Of a stretch of DNA of 64,000 bases, positions 41,706-54,067 are shown piece by piece; positions within the stretch are counted from its first letter, which is position 1; each line of letters begins with the position of its first letter. A program made the translations under genes and the position numbers. The notes under the pieces were generated by a model. The model searched no databases. It saw only the letters and a program-made list of their open reading frames with translations, and was not told the DNA's origin. Source of the stretch: Argyresthia goedartella (taxonomy: Eukaryota > Arthropoda > Insecta > Lepidoptera > Argyresthiidae); assembly GCA_949825045.1 (NCBI GenBank), contig OX463816.1, positions 14,813,579-14,877,578 of the forward strand, read 5' to 3'.

Positions 41706-44700
41706 CTGCTAAGGAAAGATATACAGATTTTTGGGAGTGCATTTTTTATATGCAGGACATATTTTTATGATCCGAGATTCAGTAGAACCCTGACGAATAA
41801 GGCATATCATAATAGCATAATGTAATGAGGCATAAAATCGTCTATTGACTTCCACGACGTAGCGAGCTCTCCCTAAACAGCGCAAGTGAACGACAAACCG
41901 TTGTTTGCTATCATAACAACCAAGAACCAGGGCCAACGCTCCTCCCTATTCAAAACAAATCGTCGCTTCGTATCTAGCGAAGGTCTTAGCGGTTGATTTT
42001 GTTACAAGTTTACTCTGAAAACTGGTTAAATTTTAAGTAGGCATGGAAAACTTGATTGTTTTGATCGAGTGACGTTACCTTGATTAAAGCTCGGTTTATT
42101 AAATTGAAGTAACATTTATTATTTCAAGATGGGAAGTGGGAGTTAGAATCGTCCGAGAGATAGCATTTAACAAAAGGAAAGTATTTTTAAATGGAACAAA
42201 GGTTTTGATACTAGTAAGCCCTAATTTAAAGACTTGCGAACTAAGGCTTACTAATAACAAAATCAGGTTAATTTAGTTGTGTTGAGCTACTTGTAGCTTA
42301 ATTTCCTATATTAATATTATAATTATTTAACAGTTTTTGTTAAAATTCGTCATTTGACTTTTTCTAAGCTAATTGTTTAATTAAAAAAAACAATCCAAAC
42401 TAAACTAACAATCAAATAGTTTGTTTAATGTTGTGATTTTACTGTTTGCTTAATTAATAACCTGCTGCTCAGCTAGTAGTGACCAAGGCTTGTTAAAACT
42501 TTTGATTTGCTGATTAGACTGGTTACAATGGGTTTGTTAATATGTAACAAAACAAAGTCCTTTCTAGGTTCCAGTAAATCCTGCTTCCCAGCAAAACTTC
42601 TCACTTCGAGACACTTAACTCACTTACAACGTACACAAAACAAAGACATGTCAAACGACGTTGGTATTTTAAGCTTTTCGCTTTTTTAATTTCCTTTCTA
42701 GGGCGGAATGTTGGAAACAAGTTTAATTAGTGGCTCTAAGAGTTGAGCTGAATTGGAGTATCTTAGAAGGCCTTCGAGACGTCGCATGTGTTTTTTTAAT
42801 TCTTATTCCTCTTCTATAATATTTTGTTTCAATTTCACTTTAGATACAGTAGTCAGAAGCTTTTGTTATTCAGCGACTTAATCTCCACGCAACTTCAAGT
42901 TGGTCAAATTCAGAAATTATTTTTGAAGGGTTTATAAACAGGATAATTAATAAACTGAGTAAAGAGTGATTTCAAGAAGTGGAAACTTGCTTATACTTAA
43001 AACGCGACACACTGTAACTTGAAATTTTTATAAAATACACATATATTTCAGTCAATCGCTGATTCGATTAAAAAAAATTGAAGCATATACTGAAAAAATA
43101 AATGTAATTTAATGTTCTTTGAAGCTATGGTTCAATGTAGAGAGAATAATGAAATCCGTTAAATTATGTGTGTGCAGTTTATGCAGTAGTTTGGCAAACT
43201 CTTGTTAAGAAGAGATTTCGTAACTTTCGCACACTTTGCAGCAACGAGGAAACTTCATAACGATGGTTTAATAAACACTGTTTCAATAATGCACACATGT
43301 ACAGGGTACAGAAGTTATTTCTTTATTCATGTTTGTGGCGATGCTGCTATTCGAGGCCGGAAAGTTTCTTGCATTTCTCGATGGCGTTAGTGACAAGCCA
43401 CCCAACAAATTCAGTTTCATTCTCCCATGAAATGACAAAAACACATTCATTAGCCTGGGCTATGCTGGGACGCAGACGACGCAGGCCACGCAGACAAGAT
43501 ATCGCAAACCACATAAAACTGGCGCGTCAAACAAAAGACGTCGCCTGCCCTGCGTGGCAAAATTTACTCCCATGCTCGTTAATACCATAGTAGTCTCAAC
43601 CATATCCCAATTAATAAGGTACACTCTACCATCCTACTTACTCTTTGTAGTACGATGAGGACTCTTTCTACAAGATAAGTTCTACCTATGTATAGATTAA
43701 AAGAGGAAAACCCTTCTTTTTCGTTTTCCCTCCGGGAGCACCCCAGACATTTTGCCTATATCACGAGCAAGTAATATATTTTCATTTGCTTCGTGATATT
43801 GCGTCGACATTTTTAACAATTCAACGCACAATCTTATCATATCATCTCATCCCCCATTTCTTGGTTATAAAGAGTGATGAGCAGTTTTCAAAATAAAAGC
43901 CTTTAGTAAGTCGTTCTTCTCATAGAGGTAAACAACCGTGAAGCTTAAGTTAAATTAGGTAGGTCTTATTTTTATTTTGCATTCAAACACTGAACAAAAT
44001 TTCATCGTATTGAGTAATACAAGAACAATTGATTTACTGTATTCAGTGAAAAGTGGAACAACATTGAACTCAAATGAATGCTGAGCTCGAGCCACTAATC
44101 GAAATTGTATTTCCATCGACCGTAAACGCCCATCTGAGTGGTGTGTTATCTTATTACTAGTAGCTACTCCCTACTGAGTTCTGTTTACACCCTTTGTGTT
44201 ATTCATGAATTAGGTTTGAATAAAGATGAGCGATCTGCCGCGAGCTTTGAACTTCTTTAAAGCTCTTGGGTTCGAACATGTATTTTACTACTGTTTTCGT
44301 ATATATCAAAAATGTTAAACCCTTGCAACGTTTGTGAAGATTCTGTATTCAACATTATTGTTAGGGTAGAGGTAAAAGGAATATGCACTATTTCTGTACT
44401 ATTTAAATGTTTGTTTACAAGATCTCTTTCCGTTTATTCATATAATTTACTGATACCGAGTAAAGCACAGGTCAAGCGGGCCCTTTGTATAGTAAACGAA
44501 ATGTTGTTTTCGATGGCTATTTTGAAACATTATGGTTCTCAGCCCTCAACTTCAAAAATCCCGAAATTTAAGATACATTTTAGACCAAAAATAATTATGT
44601 TGCCTTAGGACAGGAAATTACAATTAAGAACCCTTCCATTTCTGAGGAGGTAAGCGTCTTAATAATGTCAACTTGGAGCGCCCTAAGAACACTTTGGTCT

Positions 44701-46496
44701 TTGTATAAGAATATTTCGATGAACGAAATCTACAAGTTTTGGGGCATAGCTCTTATACAGTAGCTTGGAATAAAACTGATTTTCAAAGTAATTTAAATGA
44801 AGAAGGGTGCTAACATGTGTCATTAATAGTGTTTAACATAAAGCGATTTAAATAGAAGTCGTTGAAGATATACTTTTCAAAATAGAAGAAGATATACTTC
44901 ATTTAGTCGAACAGTTGTTCAGCTTAAATCGACACACTATAAGCCTCTTCTCTAGGTATAGTACCAATGCTCTCATTAAATAGAATCATAAGTAGGAAAA
45001 AAGAGTCAGGGCACATTTTTTCCCCACTCTTCGCGAAGTTGCCAGTATCGTATAACTGTAACAGCCGTATGCCGCACGTGTTGCCAGTTCAAACTGGGAA
45101 AACACTCATTTATCAAACACGACGAGAGGCATAAGTTAATGCGGAAGTGTCGGTGGAGTGCGGACTTTCGTTTTCTGCTGCTGCTTTAAGGGTTGTAGTT
45201 TGTAATGTAAAGTCTTGATTAATGTTTGCTATTGAAACTTAGTGTGGGGCACCGTAGATAATAACTCAATGTATGTTTGCGGATCGGGAGTGTGTCCCTA
45301 ATTGATGTTAAAGTCATCGACAAAAAAACACTTAGTCTTGATATGCGATATCCTTCATTACGAGAATGTAAAAGTTCTGCTTATTTTTTAGACCTCAGCA
45401 GACAGACTTGAAATTCTAGAACCGCTTTTGGATTCCTTTTTCATGGAATGCAGCTATTTTCGGCGGTCTGTTTTCCCAGACCGTTTTTCTCTCAATGATT
45501 TCCTTCGCTCCGGACTTCAACTTGCAAACCTGCCACGGTTCGACAAGACAATACCTTATCAAATTGCGATGCGATACACAATCAAAATATAGTATGTAAT
45601 GCAATCCGGTAGGTACCGAATTTTGAGAGAGCACTAAGAAGCGAGTAGTTTTTCCAGCAAAAAACAAACCACATCCACCATCAAACAAACGAATGTTTAA
45701 CAGCTCGGTCAACATATTTCATCTATAAATATGTATGACTATTAACCCCACGACCACATTAGCCCCAGTCAACATTTTCCGAGCAGCTTTAATATTTTCA
45801 TCTTTATTCAAAGGAGCCTATGAATAAAACAACGTACACTCGCCCTCCCGTCGTCGATGCGTCCCGACGAAGCAAGATGTTACCCTCTCCTGTGTTTTTT
45901 TTTCATTCTACTTCTTAGACAAGTTTATTAAATAAACTTACTAAAGACGGCTGGCGAATTTAAAACGGATTATTTTAGGATCACCCGTGAGTCTGTGCAA
46001 GGTGGGTAAAAGTAGTATTAATCGACCCAATTCTGGACCGATGAAGTTGCAAATTTTGGTGCACTTATGTATTTATGTGACCAGAAAACGAACGTGTTAC
46101 GTAAGCAAATAAATTTTGAGTTTGGGGGATAAATCAGACGATTAGAACAATAAGTTTTTTGAAACTACTGATCCCAAAAATATTAAATAATTTTGCAATA
46201 AAGCTCTTTACTTAACTGTTAAAGAAAAATAATGTAAAATGTATAGTTTAAATAGGGGGGCACAATTGGGGGGCTAACCAGAAAAAAATAACTGTATCTC
46301 GGGAGATGTCAAATAACATATTTTATTCATAAACCTGAAATGCGTAATTAAAGAAATATTTAAGAAAATAGGCAAAAATTACCAGTCCTATTTATCTCCG
46401 AAACTACTGATATATGCTTTTTTAATACGGTCTTTTTTAATTAAAAGTCTACATATTACAGTAAAATAATGATAATGTAGACGACTAAAGAATATC
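41706..46496. other. 4.8 kb without a supportable gene
   Basis: AT-rich. Frames at 43297-43590, 44312-44608 and 45416-45715 lack any family signature. I see no long repeat. Confidence 0.4.
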
Positions 46497-47127
46497 AGGC
46501 TCAATAGATGCAGAGTCTTGCTAAAGCCATACGCGGGAAAAAAATACCGCGAAATCCTTTTTTCGGGTGATTTCGACGAAAATTTTTTTGATGCCGAGGA
46601 AAGTTTTAACAAACAGAATGAAAGAGTAAACACACATACCCTACATGTTCAGCGTGGTCACCATCCTTCGTCATTCATGGTTTGGCTTGGAGTTTACTAT
46701 TCGTGCTCAACTGAGGTGTATTTTTGTGAAAAAGGAGTTAAAACAAGTTCACTCATGTACCAAAACACAGTCATAACAAACCTCGTGGAACCTCTTTCAC
46801 AGACAATGTTGGAAAACAGACACTGGGTATTCCAGCAGGACTCTGCACCAGCTCGTAAGGAAAAATCACTCAAAATTGCCTCTCCTCCAGTGGAATCGAC
46901 TTTAGTCACGAAGACTGGCTCTCCTCGAGTCCAGACTTGAATCCATTGAATTAAAAATATGGCAGTACTGCATGTCTGCGCTAAACCTCATTGCAATTTG
47001 GAGTCTCTCAAAGCATCCCTGATTAAAGCAATGGCCAATATTGACATGGATGTCGTGCGTGCTTCTATTGATGACTGGCCGCGCAGATCGTATCTGGCTT
47101 GTATCGAAAATAGGGGGTCATTTTGAA
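46497..47127 (+). pseudogene. mariner (DD37D) transposase relic
   Basis: Aligns with the transposases at both window ends from about residue 125 to the stop. PYAGKKYREILFS, QRGHHPSSFMVWLGVYYS, FCEKGVKTSSL and QQDSAPA are recognisable. The first catalytic region is disrupted (FSGDFDENFF for FSDEKIF), a frameshift follows QQDSAPA, and the third catalytic Asp position reads N followed by a stop. The N-terminal third and both TIRs are gone. It is much older than copies 1 and 2 and may belong to a sister subfamily. It still ends GGGGTCATTTTGAATA, as do the others. Confidence 0.88.
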
Positions 47128-47639
47128 TAGTTTAAATGTCATTTAAATCTATATTTTATAACCTTTATTTTTAGATATTTTTACAGAGGTTTTATTTGTA
47201 TTACAGAGATTAAACCAAGTGATAACGATAAACATTAAATGTAACAATTTATTTAGTTTTGTCGCCTTCTCCAGTACTGAGTACCCAGTGACTCGACGGC
47301 TACATCGTTGTATTGGCTGTAAGCTTCACGCAGACGTAATGGCAACAGAGATAGACGGAATGGCGCCATAATTTCAGTTCAACGACGACTACACACGATG
47401 CATTTTAATTAGAAACCAAATACGCATTGCTTTTTTGTGCTGATCCAAGATATATATTGAATATAATAGATGTGTCACCGTAAGATTGTTAAAACCGTTA
47501 GTTGATAAACTAAAGTTTTTTTCTCGATACTTGGTCAACTATCGACAGTTAAACTGTAGCGTACTGCTCACTATATGACGAGTTAGCTGATAAACTAATG
47601 GTTAAAACCGTTAAATATTAAACTGGTTTAAACTTGAAT

Positions 47640-47765
47640 TGCAAACGAAATACCAGGGCAAACACTGCGGTAGCTTAGGTGAAGACTAGAGGGGGCGAGC
47701 GCAGCGAAGCCCCCGAATATTCTTCGTGTTAGGTTGACGTGTAAGAACAAAAGAAACGTAAATTC
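47640..47765. mobile_element. MITE family G fragment
   Basis: AATACCAGGGCAAACACTGC and GCGGTAGCTTAGGTGAAG match copy 1 (2380-2415), and TTCTTCGTGTTAGG matches its second half. The ends are missing. Confidence 0.65.
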
Positions 47766-47825
47766 TAAACCCTGTCGGTCTGGTTTCCTATCTGTTAATA
47801 ATTGATCAACTAACGCTTTAGTTTC

Positions 47826-48203
47826 TTTCTTTATGCTTTATTGCACAAAAACAGAAGATACAGATACATCAAAATGGAAACTAGGTGTACCAAGGCGAGC
47901 TTATCTCTAAAAAGAGATTTCTTCCAGCAAACCTAATATGGACAGAATACATGAAATAACAGGTAGACCTATGTGCACAACGTTAAAAATATTAAAATAA
48001 TAAACTAATTACTAATATTTACATAAATACATAATATCAATACAAATAGACAAAATTATAATACATATATATCAAAGCAATATACCTACATAAATCTAGT
48101 ATGGAAGAGAAAGATAGTGTTCTTTTAAGCGAGTTTTAAACATAGAAAGTGACGGGCTGTCTCTGATGGCGCTAGGATGTTTGTTCCAGAGCCAAAACCG
48201 TTA
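47826..48203 (-). pseudogene. LINE C-terminal tail and 3' UTR
   Basis: Minus strand from 48203 encodes WNKHPSAIRDSPSLSMFKTR, then LKEHYLSLPY and stop near 48100. The 3' UTR contains the AGAGATAAGCTCGCC block and ends with AATAAAG and an A-rich tail near 47826. It is a short 5'-truncated insertion inside the TIR element. Confidence 0.75.
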
Positions 48204-48244
48204 TTTTATCAACCAACGGTTTTGACTATCTTACGGTGACAAAT

Positions 48245-49944
48245 GCATCTCTTCCCGTGTGTGTCGTAAGAATTTGCCCAGTGAAGAATTCGCAATTTTT
48301 CATTGATCGTTATTTCTTAACACCTATGCTATGCGTTTGCCTGTGTTATATAGGTAAACGCATTTTTGCTGAAAATGGATGTTGTATCTTTAAGCGTGGT
48401 AAGAACCACACATAGGCGTGATCATATAACTGTGTTTAACTTAGATCAAAGAGAAGAAAAAACCTCACCCAGTCACGTACGCGTTAAACAATGCAAAGTT
48501 AGTACCTATAACAAAATATCCACAAAGAAAATACAAAGAATTTGAAATAACGATCACAATCATTCTTCTTCCGCCAGGAAAAATAATAATGATAATGGAC
48601 ATTTACCTGTTACTGATCATTTCCTTTTGCACAGCTACCTAAGCTTTTTATATTGAAAACTCTTTTTGTTTGTGAGCTTTAATACAATTTTATTTCGGCG
48701 ATTGACGAACATTTCACTCTAACTTTTCCAAAAGTGGCCCAGGGAGCTCTTACACTAATTAACAAATCAATATTTGTTTATTATTGTCAAAATAATATCT
48801 GTAGTCTCAAACGCTGGCCGGCTAGTAACAGATTATTGGCCTGTTTCAAGAAACCCCGATAAGATCTAAATGGCTGATTCATCTTTTAGTTTAGTTACAA
48901 AAATTATTATTTATCAGTTCAATAGGGCTCATCGGAACTTATGGAGACAGGCCCTTAGTGACGCCACTATGGTAGGTACCAGTATCAAATCGCGAGATTT
49001 GATAACCAATTTATACATATATGAGTAGGCATAGTTAGTATTGTATATATACACTCATGATGTTAAATATAAGTGCAGATACTAATATGTTATACTAACA
49101 CTTGTAGTCCACGTCGAACAAAATATTATATGTCACCGGCCTAATCATCAGAGATGCTACGACCATTCGAGTTCGAGACCTATATCGCATAGTGCAGCAC
49201 AACTGCAATATTGCAAATACGATAAACAATACGATAAAAATATTATTTTTTTGCAATAAATAAGTTATGAATCGCGCTAGGAAATGTGTTTTTTTTCTGG
49301 AATTTTTCAACCAACTCTTTTGTAAATAATACATTAGAGTATAATTTAACTCAATGTACATAGATACTAGTTGGTTTCAATATTCTGGCTACAATAGCTT
49401 AGGAGAAATTAGACTTTGAAATAACCTCTGCAGATTTGACGTTTTTGTCAAAATCTCGGAAAGTATTCATGGTAACCGGCTGTAAATTGGAGCGCAGCCT
49501 AGTTAAATGGTAACGAACAAACGTGTAAAAAAAAAACAGAAAATCTCAAAGTGGCCACTGCTCCTTCCTTAGCCTGCCAGACCCTTTCAAGAGAAAACCA
49601 TCCGATATTTTTCTCACACGTTGATTTACATGCAATACATAATGAAGATTAAAAAGTTTTGCTAAAACAGACCTATTTGAAATTCCGTACCATTTTTATT
49701 TCTACATTTTAATATCTGAACTCCTTTGTCATTGATTAATTAATAGGCAATACATTCAACCTCTTTGCTCATTGTCCACTAAAAAGTTTTAGCCCAGCGT
49801 AGATACAAAATACTTTACCTGCGAGAAAATACTAACGGCTGTTATTTAACGTCCAATTAGGTATTTTATTAGTATTTTTTCGCCAACGCGACACTTAAGG
49901 GAATGTACCATATTACTTATTTTACTATCAAATTTTAGGTGGTA
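48245..49944. other. no gene seen; small palindrome
   Basis: A hairpin ATGCGTTTGCCT...AGGTAAACGCAT lies at about 48330-48362. Otherwise AT-rich sequence without a recognised family. Confidence 0.35.
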
Positions 49945-49968
49945 CAAAAATTTACCGGGTCAGCTAGT
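49945..49968 (+). mobile_element. Helitron-like 3' terminus
   Basis: TTTACCGGGTCAGCTAG then T, the same terminus as at 1675-1688. The body upstream is not recognisable, so only the end is called. Confidence 0.4.
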
Positions 49969-50062
49969 GTTAAATAATAGCCACATTAGTATTGTATAAA
50001 ATAAATACAAATAATATATGTGTTATCAACAGACATTTGACGACATTCGAACTGACAATTGA

Positions 50063-50264
50063 CGAGCTCTGTGGCGCAGCGGTTGTGGCTGTGCCTACCA
50101 TGCGAGAGGTCCCGGGTGCGATCCCCGGCTGGGAAGAAAATAAATACCCCAGGTCTTGGATGTTTATATGTGTGTGACGTCGCTGTTTCTGGTTCCCGCG
50201 ACACAGGGTAACCTAGTGTGGGGCCAGAAGCAATGTATGTGCATGTATGTAAATGTTTATGTTA
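50063..50264 (+). mobile_element. SINE family A, copy 3, the reference copy
   Basis: About 200 bp. The head has GAGCTCTGTGGCGCAGCGGT (A box) and GGGTGCGATCCCC (B box, one base off the usual TTCGA). The body is GATGTTTATATGTGTGTGAC, CTGGTTCCCGCGACACAGGG, TGTGGGGCCAGAAGCAATGT and GTAAATGTTTATGTTA. It is the least interrupted copy and defines the family in this window. Confidence 0.9.
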
Positions 50265-50905
50265 ACTAGAATTATTGATTACATTACTAAAACCAGTCAT
50301 CATTGTTGCATGCTTGAAGCTGAGGCATGCAATTATAAGAGAAGACATGATGGGGAGGTGTGGGCTAAGAGTAGTGAGGCCTTTGCCAAGCCGTGGAAAA
50401 CACCATAGGCTAAGTAAAAAAAAACAATACATATCGTGGAAGTAGCTAGTTTAACTTAATGCATACCTAATACAATTTATTATACGCCCTTCAGTTGAGG
50501 TGAGTTCACGAAAGTGCCGATAATATGGCATCAAAAGGAAAATTTACTTCGCTATTCATGTCTATTGTGTTGTTTCATAGAGGGAGGGTGTATGATGATT
50601 TGCCTTAGGCGTTCACAGAGTGGCTTCTTCCTAACCCAATAAATGGGTGATTCTTCAGAAAAGTAAATGAAAGCACAGATGTGGTATACAAAATAAATGT
50701 CCGTTTGCTTTAGACATGACTTTTTACGTTGTGTGATTTGAGATCCGTTAAAATTTCACGTAGCAGAGATGCAGAAATAAAAAACATACTCGGGATTACC
50801 ACAGAGATTTGACGTAGATAAATATGAGAAAATATGTTTTACAGTTTAGGAAAATGCATGAACTGACAGTGGAGTGGAGCGTGTTTCTGTTTATGATTAC
50901 TAAAG
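50265..50905. other. no gene seen
   Basis: AT-rich sequence with no long repeat or coding signature. Confidence 0.35.
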
Positions 50906-51201
50906 GCTAGTATTTAATCGCACATCAAAAATACTGATTTGCACGGAAAAAAGGAACTGAAAAATTCTTTTTATGTTTTAAATATTTTATGTGTACTCAA
51001 GTTAAGCATATTTTAAGTATTTTTTATTGTTTTTGCATGTTCAACCTCTGCAGATTTGACGTAAGGATAAAGGCGAACACGAAGGATAAAGGCGGCTTCG
51101 CTTCGCTCACCCCCTTGACCCTTCACCTAAGCTACCCCAACATTTTGCCCTGATATTTGCTGTGGAAATCACTATTTTTGATGTGCAGTTTAATAGTTCC
51201 C
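50906..51201. mobile_element. MITE family G, copy 3
   Basis: The left end GCTAGTATTTAATCGCACAT and the right end GATGTGCAGTTTAATAGT are inverted; the best-preserved TIRs of the family (about 35 bp). The interior carries an extra piece CTCTGCAGATTTGACGTAAG absent from copy 2, whose first part also occurs at 49426-49443. Confidence 0.78.
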
Positions 51202-52686
51202 ATTACTAAAGTTATCATCACCTTAGAATTAATTAAAAATGTATGCCCATTCAATAGCTAAAGCTTTTATTTAGAGAATATTCTATTCTTAAAGAATCAC
51301 CCAAGAAGATACATGTACAAGCTGACATCGGAACACAATTTAACTTGAAATAAAATTTTGTCACCCTCCGCAATGAATGGGCCTATATGGACCGGAAAGG
51401 GCCGGCCTTACAGCCCTTATCTTATATCGCGTATACGAAACCTCCTAAGTTTGTAACTCGGTAACTTATTTCCTTGGCGTGTTTTCAATCATTTTAGGGA
51501 AAGTATATTCATGTGAACAAAGGAAGCCGGCTACTATATCAGAATTTGTGGTACCTTTTTAAGATTTAGCTATACTTATTTGGGAAGCGTGCGACCAAAT
51601 CACACGTGGAAGTGTAAAAATTGCAAAGTGTTAAATGATATGCTAATAGATTGTTGACTTTTTAACATTTATCTTTTCATCTGACAACCACGGCACCTCC
51701 GTTGAAAGACACACTTTTCTTCTTACTTTATTTTTAATTTTGAGTTGGTACCCTTACCGTTGATTCGGCCCTGTCGCTAAATACGTTCATTGTCGTTTAC
51801 ACGTATTCCTTACCTACCTCTATACTAGCTACCTGGCTTTCAGGTTCATGGCTCCAGAAGATTTTGATGGTCATACTATCTTACTCCCCTCACCCAATAT
51901 GAAAAATACACTGTCAACGAAGTCTCGTATTCTATGGGTCGAGTTGTTTTTGAGTTTCATACAACTTCTAGGCCCCCTTTCCCCATTGTAGTGGCAGTAT
52001 TTTGAAAGAATCCCCGCAATTGTAAATTATCTGCAAAATTTGCATTCGGACACATTGGTACAATTTGTACAAATGCATTGGCAGTACAAGTTTGTACAAT
52101 TTCTAAAGTGTCATTTTCCATATTTGTTCAAATTATAAATGTTTCGCTAACGAATACAATAAAGTTTTTTTTATGTCAAAAAATAAGAACTTTTAATGAA
52201 AACATGCTACATCAACAAAACATAAACGTGCGGTTATGAAAAAATTAATATCAAAACGAAACAAAATTAACAACTTTTTAACTATTTATTATATATAACT
52301 ATAATTATTTTTAAACACTTTGATGTTTAGTATCTTGCCAATAGTTTATATGATTCACCAACAGCGTCACATGTGTTAATTTCATTGTTTTTTTCACTAG
52401 AATTTGTACGTTTTACGTCACCGTCATTAGTATCATCATCGCAAATTCGTTTTTTTTTAATAGAGGCAATTTAGTTTATTCAAACATTCTAAAACACTGA
52501 TTTTATCGTTTAGTAGTTCATCCAAAATTGCTTTATTTTTTTTATCCTTCATACATTGGGCAGGCCTCCAATTTTCATTTCTTTGTTATGATACCCACGT
52601 AAAATTTTAAATTCGTTACGTTTTGCTTCCTCTTTCAAAAAATAAACCACGTAAACAAGTGACTCCTTCAGAGAACCAATATCCCG
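51202..52686. other. no gene seen
   Basis: AT-rich. 52420-52680 may be the far downstream part of the MULE relic on the minus strand, but no motif is clear. Confidence 0.35.
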
Positions 52687-53960
52687 TTAACTTTTCTGTG
52701 CCAGCCTTCCACACTGTTTGTCGTTCGATGTTGGTCTCCGTAAAACCTTAACATTTGCATCATTTTCGCCGTCAGCCACTGCTTCTCTGAAATATGTTAT
52801 ATTGTTTGTTTGTTTTGTGGTATCTTTTATAGTTGACCATCCTTCCGGAATGTAGTGACTAGGCAAAAGAGCTAACACTGTGAGACTCTCCATGTTAAAT
52901 AACTTTGCTTTTCGTGTAATTGCTTGGCAATAATGATAGAAACAACCTTTGCATTTAACGTGCGGGAAAACTTTTTGGATTGCGTTCATCGTTGCAGTTT
53001 CATAGTATTCACGAAAACTTTTTGGTTGCCAGTAAGGCATTTTTTGCAATATCAAACGCAGCGTTCTACTATAAGTTTCTTCCATTTTTTTTTGGAGTAA
53101 GATGTATATCAGTGGAAATATATTTGATATTGAATACTAAGGCTGGTTTCATAAGTGCCTTTAAAAGGTTTTTAATACTGCAGCAGAAGGCTGAGGAGGC
53201 AGCACTTTAAAATAACTGTAATGCCCTTGGTTATAACCTGAAGAAATCTCCTACCTCACATAATTCATTCTTTTTTATTTGACTACCATACGACATAATC
53301 ATTGACTTTATATTATCCTTTTTCTATTCATATTATACAATTCTGAAATTTCATCTAATTTAAATCTGGCAGAATATCAGCGTCACAGATTCGTCTGTGA
53401 CATTGCTGAGTCAGGGCCATTTCATTGTCGCGGTACAGTCACGGTGCCACATAGTGATCCTTACTTTCCATATTTTTGCAGTGTTAATTATAATTATTTT
53501 CATTGTTTTATTTAATTTCTTTGATTTTTTGTGTGGTTTGTAATATGTTAATAACCAATAATGTTTTTGTGTTTGTACCGAACAATGAATAAATGAATTA
53601 TCTATCTATCTATCTCTCTATTTATCTATCTATCTATCTATCTGATGAATTTTCAGTACTATTAATATCTCCATGTATGGAATAGATTTGGTGAAATGGG
53701 TCCGTGCAAGATTTAAAGTTCCGTCCCCGAAAAAATCATGCACAGAGGGAAGTATTTTCACCGCCTCTGCAGTCATAAACACAATAATTTTGCTATTGGA
53801 CCCTGATGGGTCCAATAGAATGATTTCTTTTATAAAAAATCGTTTGCCAAATAATCGGGGATTTCCACTTCCTTGACTGCTTTAAATCTCAATTTACTCA
53901 CGTTGTATTATTTCCTTCTGCATTCGTAAAGTCCACTTTTTAGCGACTTGAAAGCAGGCA
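52687..53960 (-). pseudogene. MULE (Mutator-like) transposase relic
   Basis: Two blocks on the minus strand. About 53880-53640 reads IIVFMTAEAVKILPSVHDFF and GDGTLNLARTHFTKSIPYME, the region of the first catalytic Asp in MULE domains (DGTF-type). 53085-52687 reads MEETYSRTLRLI, then NAIQKVFPHVKCKGCFYHYC and ALLPSHYIPEGWS, the later part of the same domain with the C-x2-H-like CFYHYC motif. The second catalytic Asp region (usually DFE before the A..A run) reads YYETATMNA, so it is not conserved. An AT-rich insertion with a TATC microsatellite separates the blocks. Dead relic. Confidence 0.72.
53280..53643 (+). mobile_element. LINE 3' end with TATC-repeat tail, nested in the MULE relic
   Basis: Contains GCGTCACAGATTCGTCTGTG and ends GTACCGAACAATGAATAAAT followed by about 12 TATC units (53600-53643). 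AATAAA plus a simple-repeat tail is typical of some LINE ends (inference). The left boundary is approximate. Confidence 0.5.
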
Positions 53961-53980
53961 CTTCTTGCTACGTAACCTAA

Positions 53981-54067
53981 CTCGTGATCTGACAAAAAAT
54001 ATTTAAGTGGCGTGGCCTGACATGCCACCGACATGCCACGCCCAAAGATTTCTTGTCAAATCACGTG
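53981..54067. repeat. about 87-bp foldback hairpin
   Basis: CGTGATCTGACAAAAAATAT and AAGTGGCGTGGC pair with GCCACGCCC and ATTTCTTGTCAAATCACG. Arms are about 40 bp with a few mismatches; the small centre has GACATGCCACCGACATGCC. It lies just upstream of the MULE relic. Confidence 0.75.

Larger units (their letters stand above)
47474..48240. mobile_element. TIR element with two nested insertions
   Basis: The left end GTCACCGTAAGATTGTTAAA and the right end, complement of GTCACCGTAAGATAGTCAAA, are inverted over about 45-50 bp including CCGTTRGTTGATAAA. Inside lie a MITE family G fragment (47640-47765) and a minus-strand LINE tail (47826-48203), so the original element was much shorter. Confidence 0.72.

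Noticed and set aside
48330..48362. microRNA-type hairpin
   Set aside because: Arms of about 12 bp with gaps are too short and too common to support a precursor.
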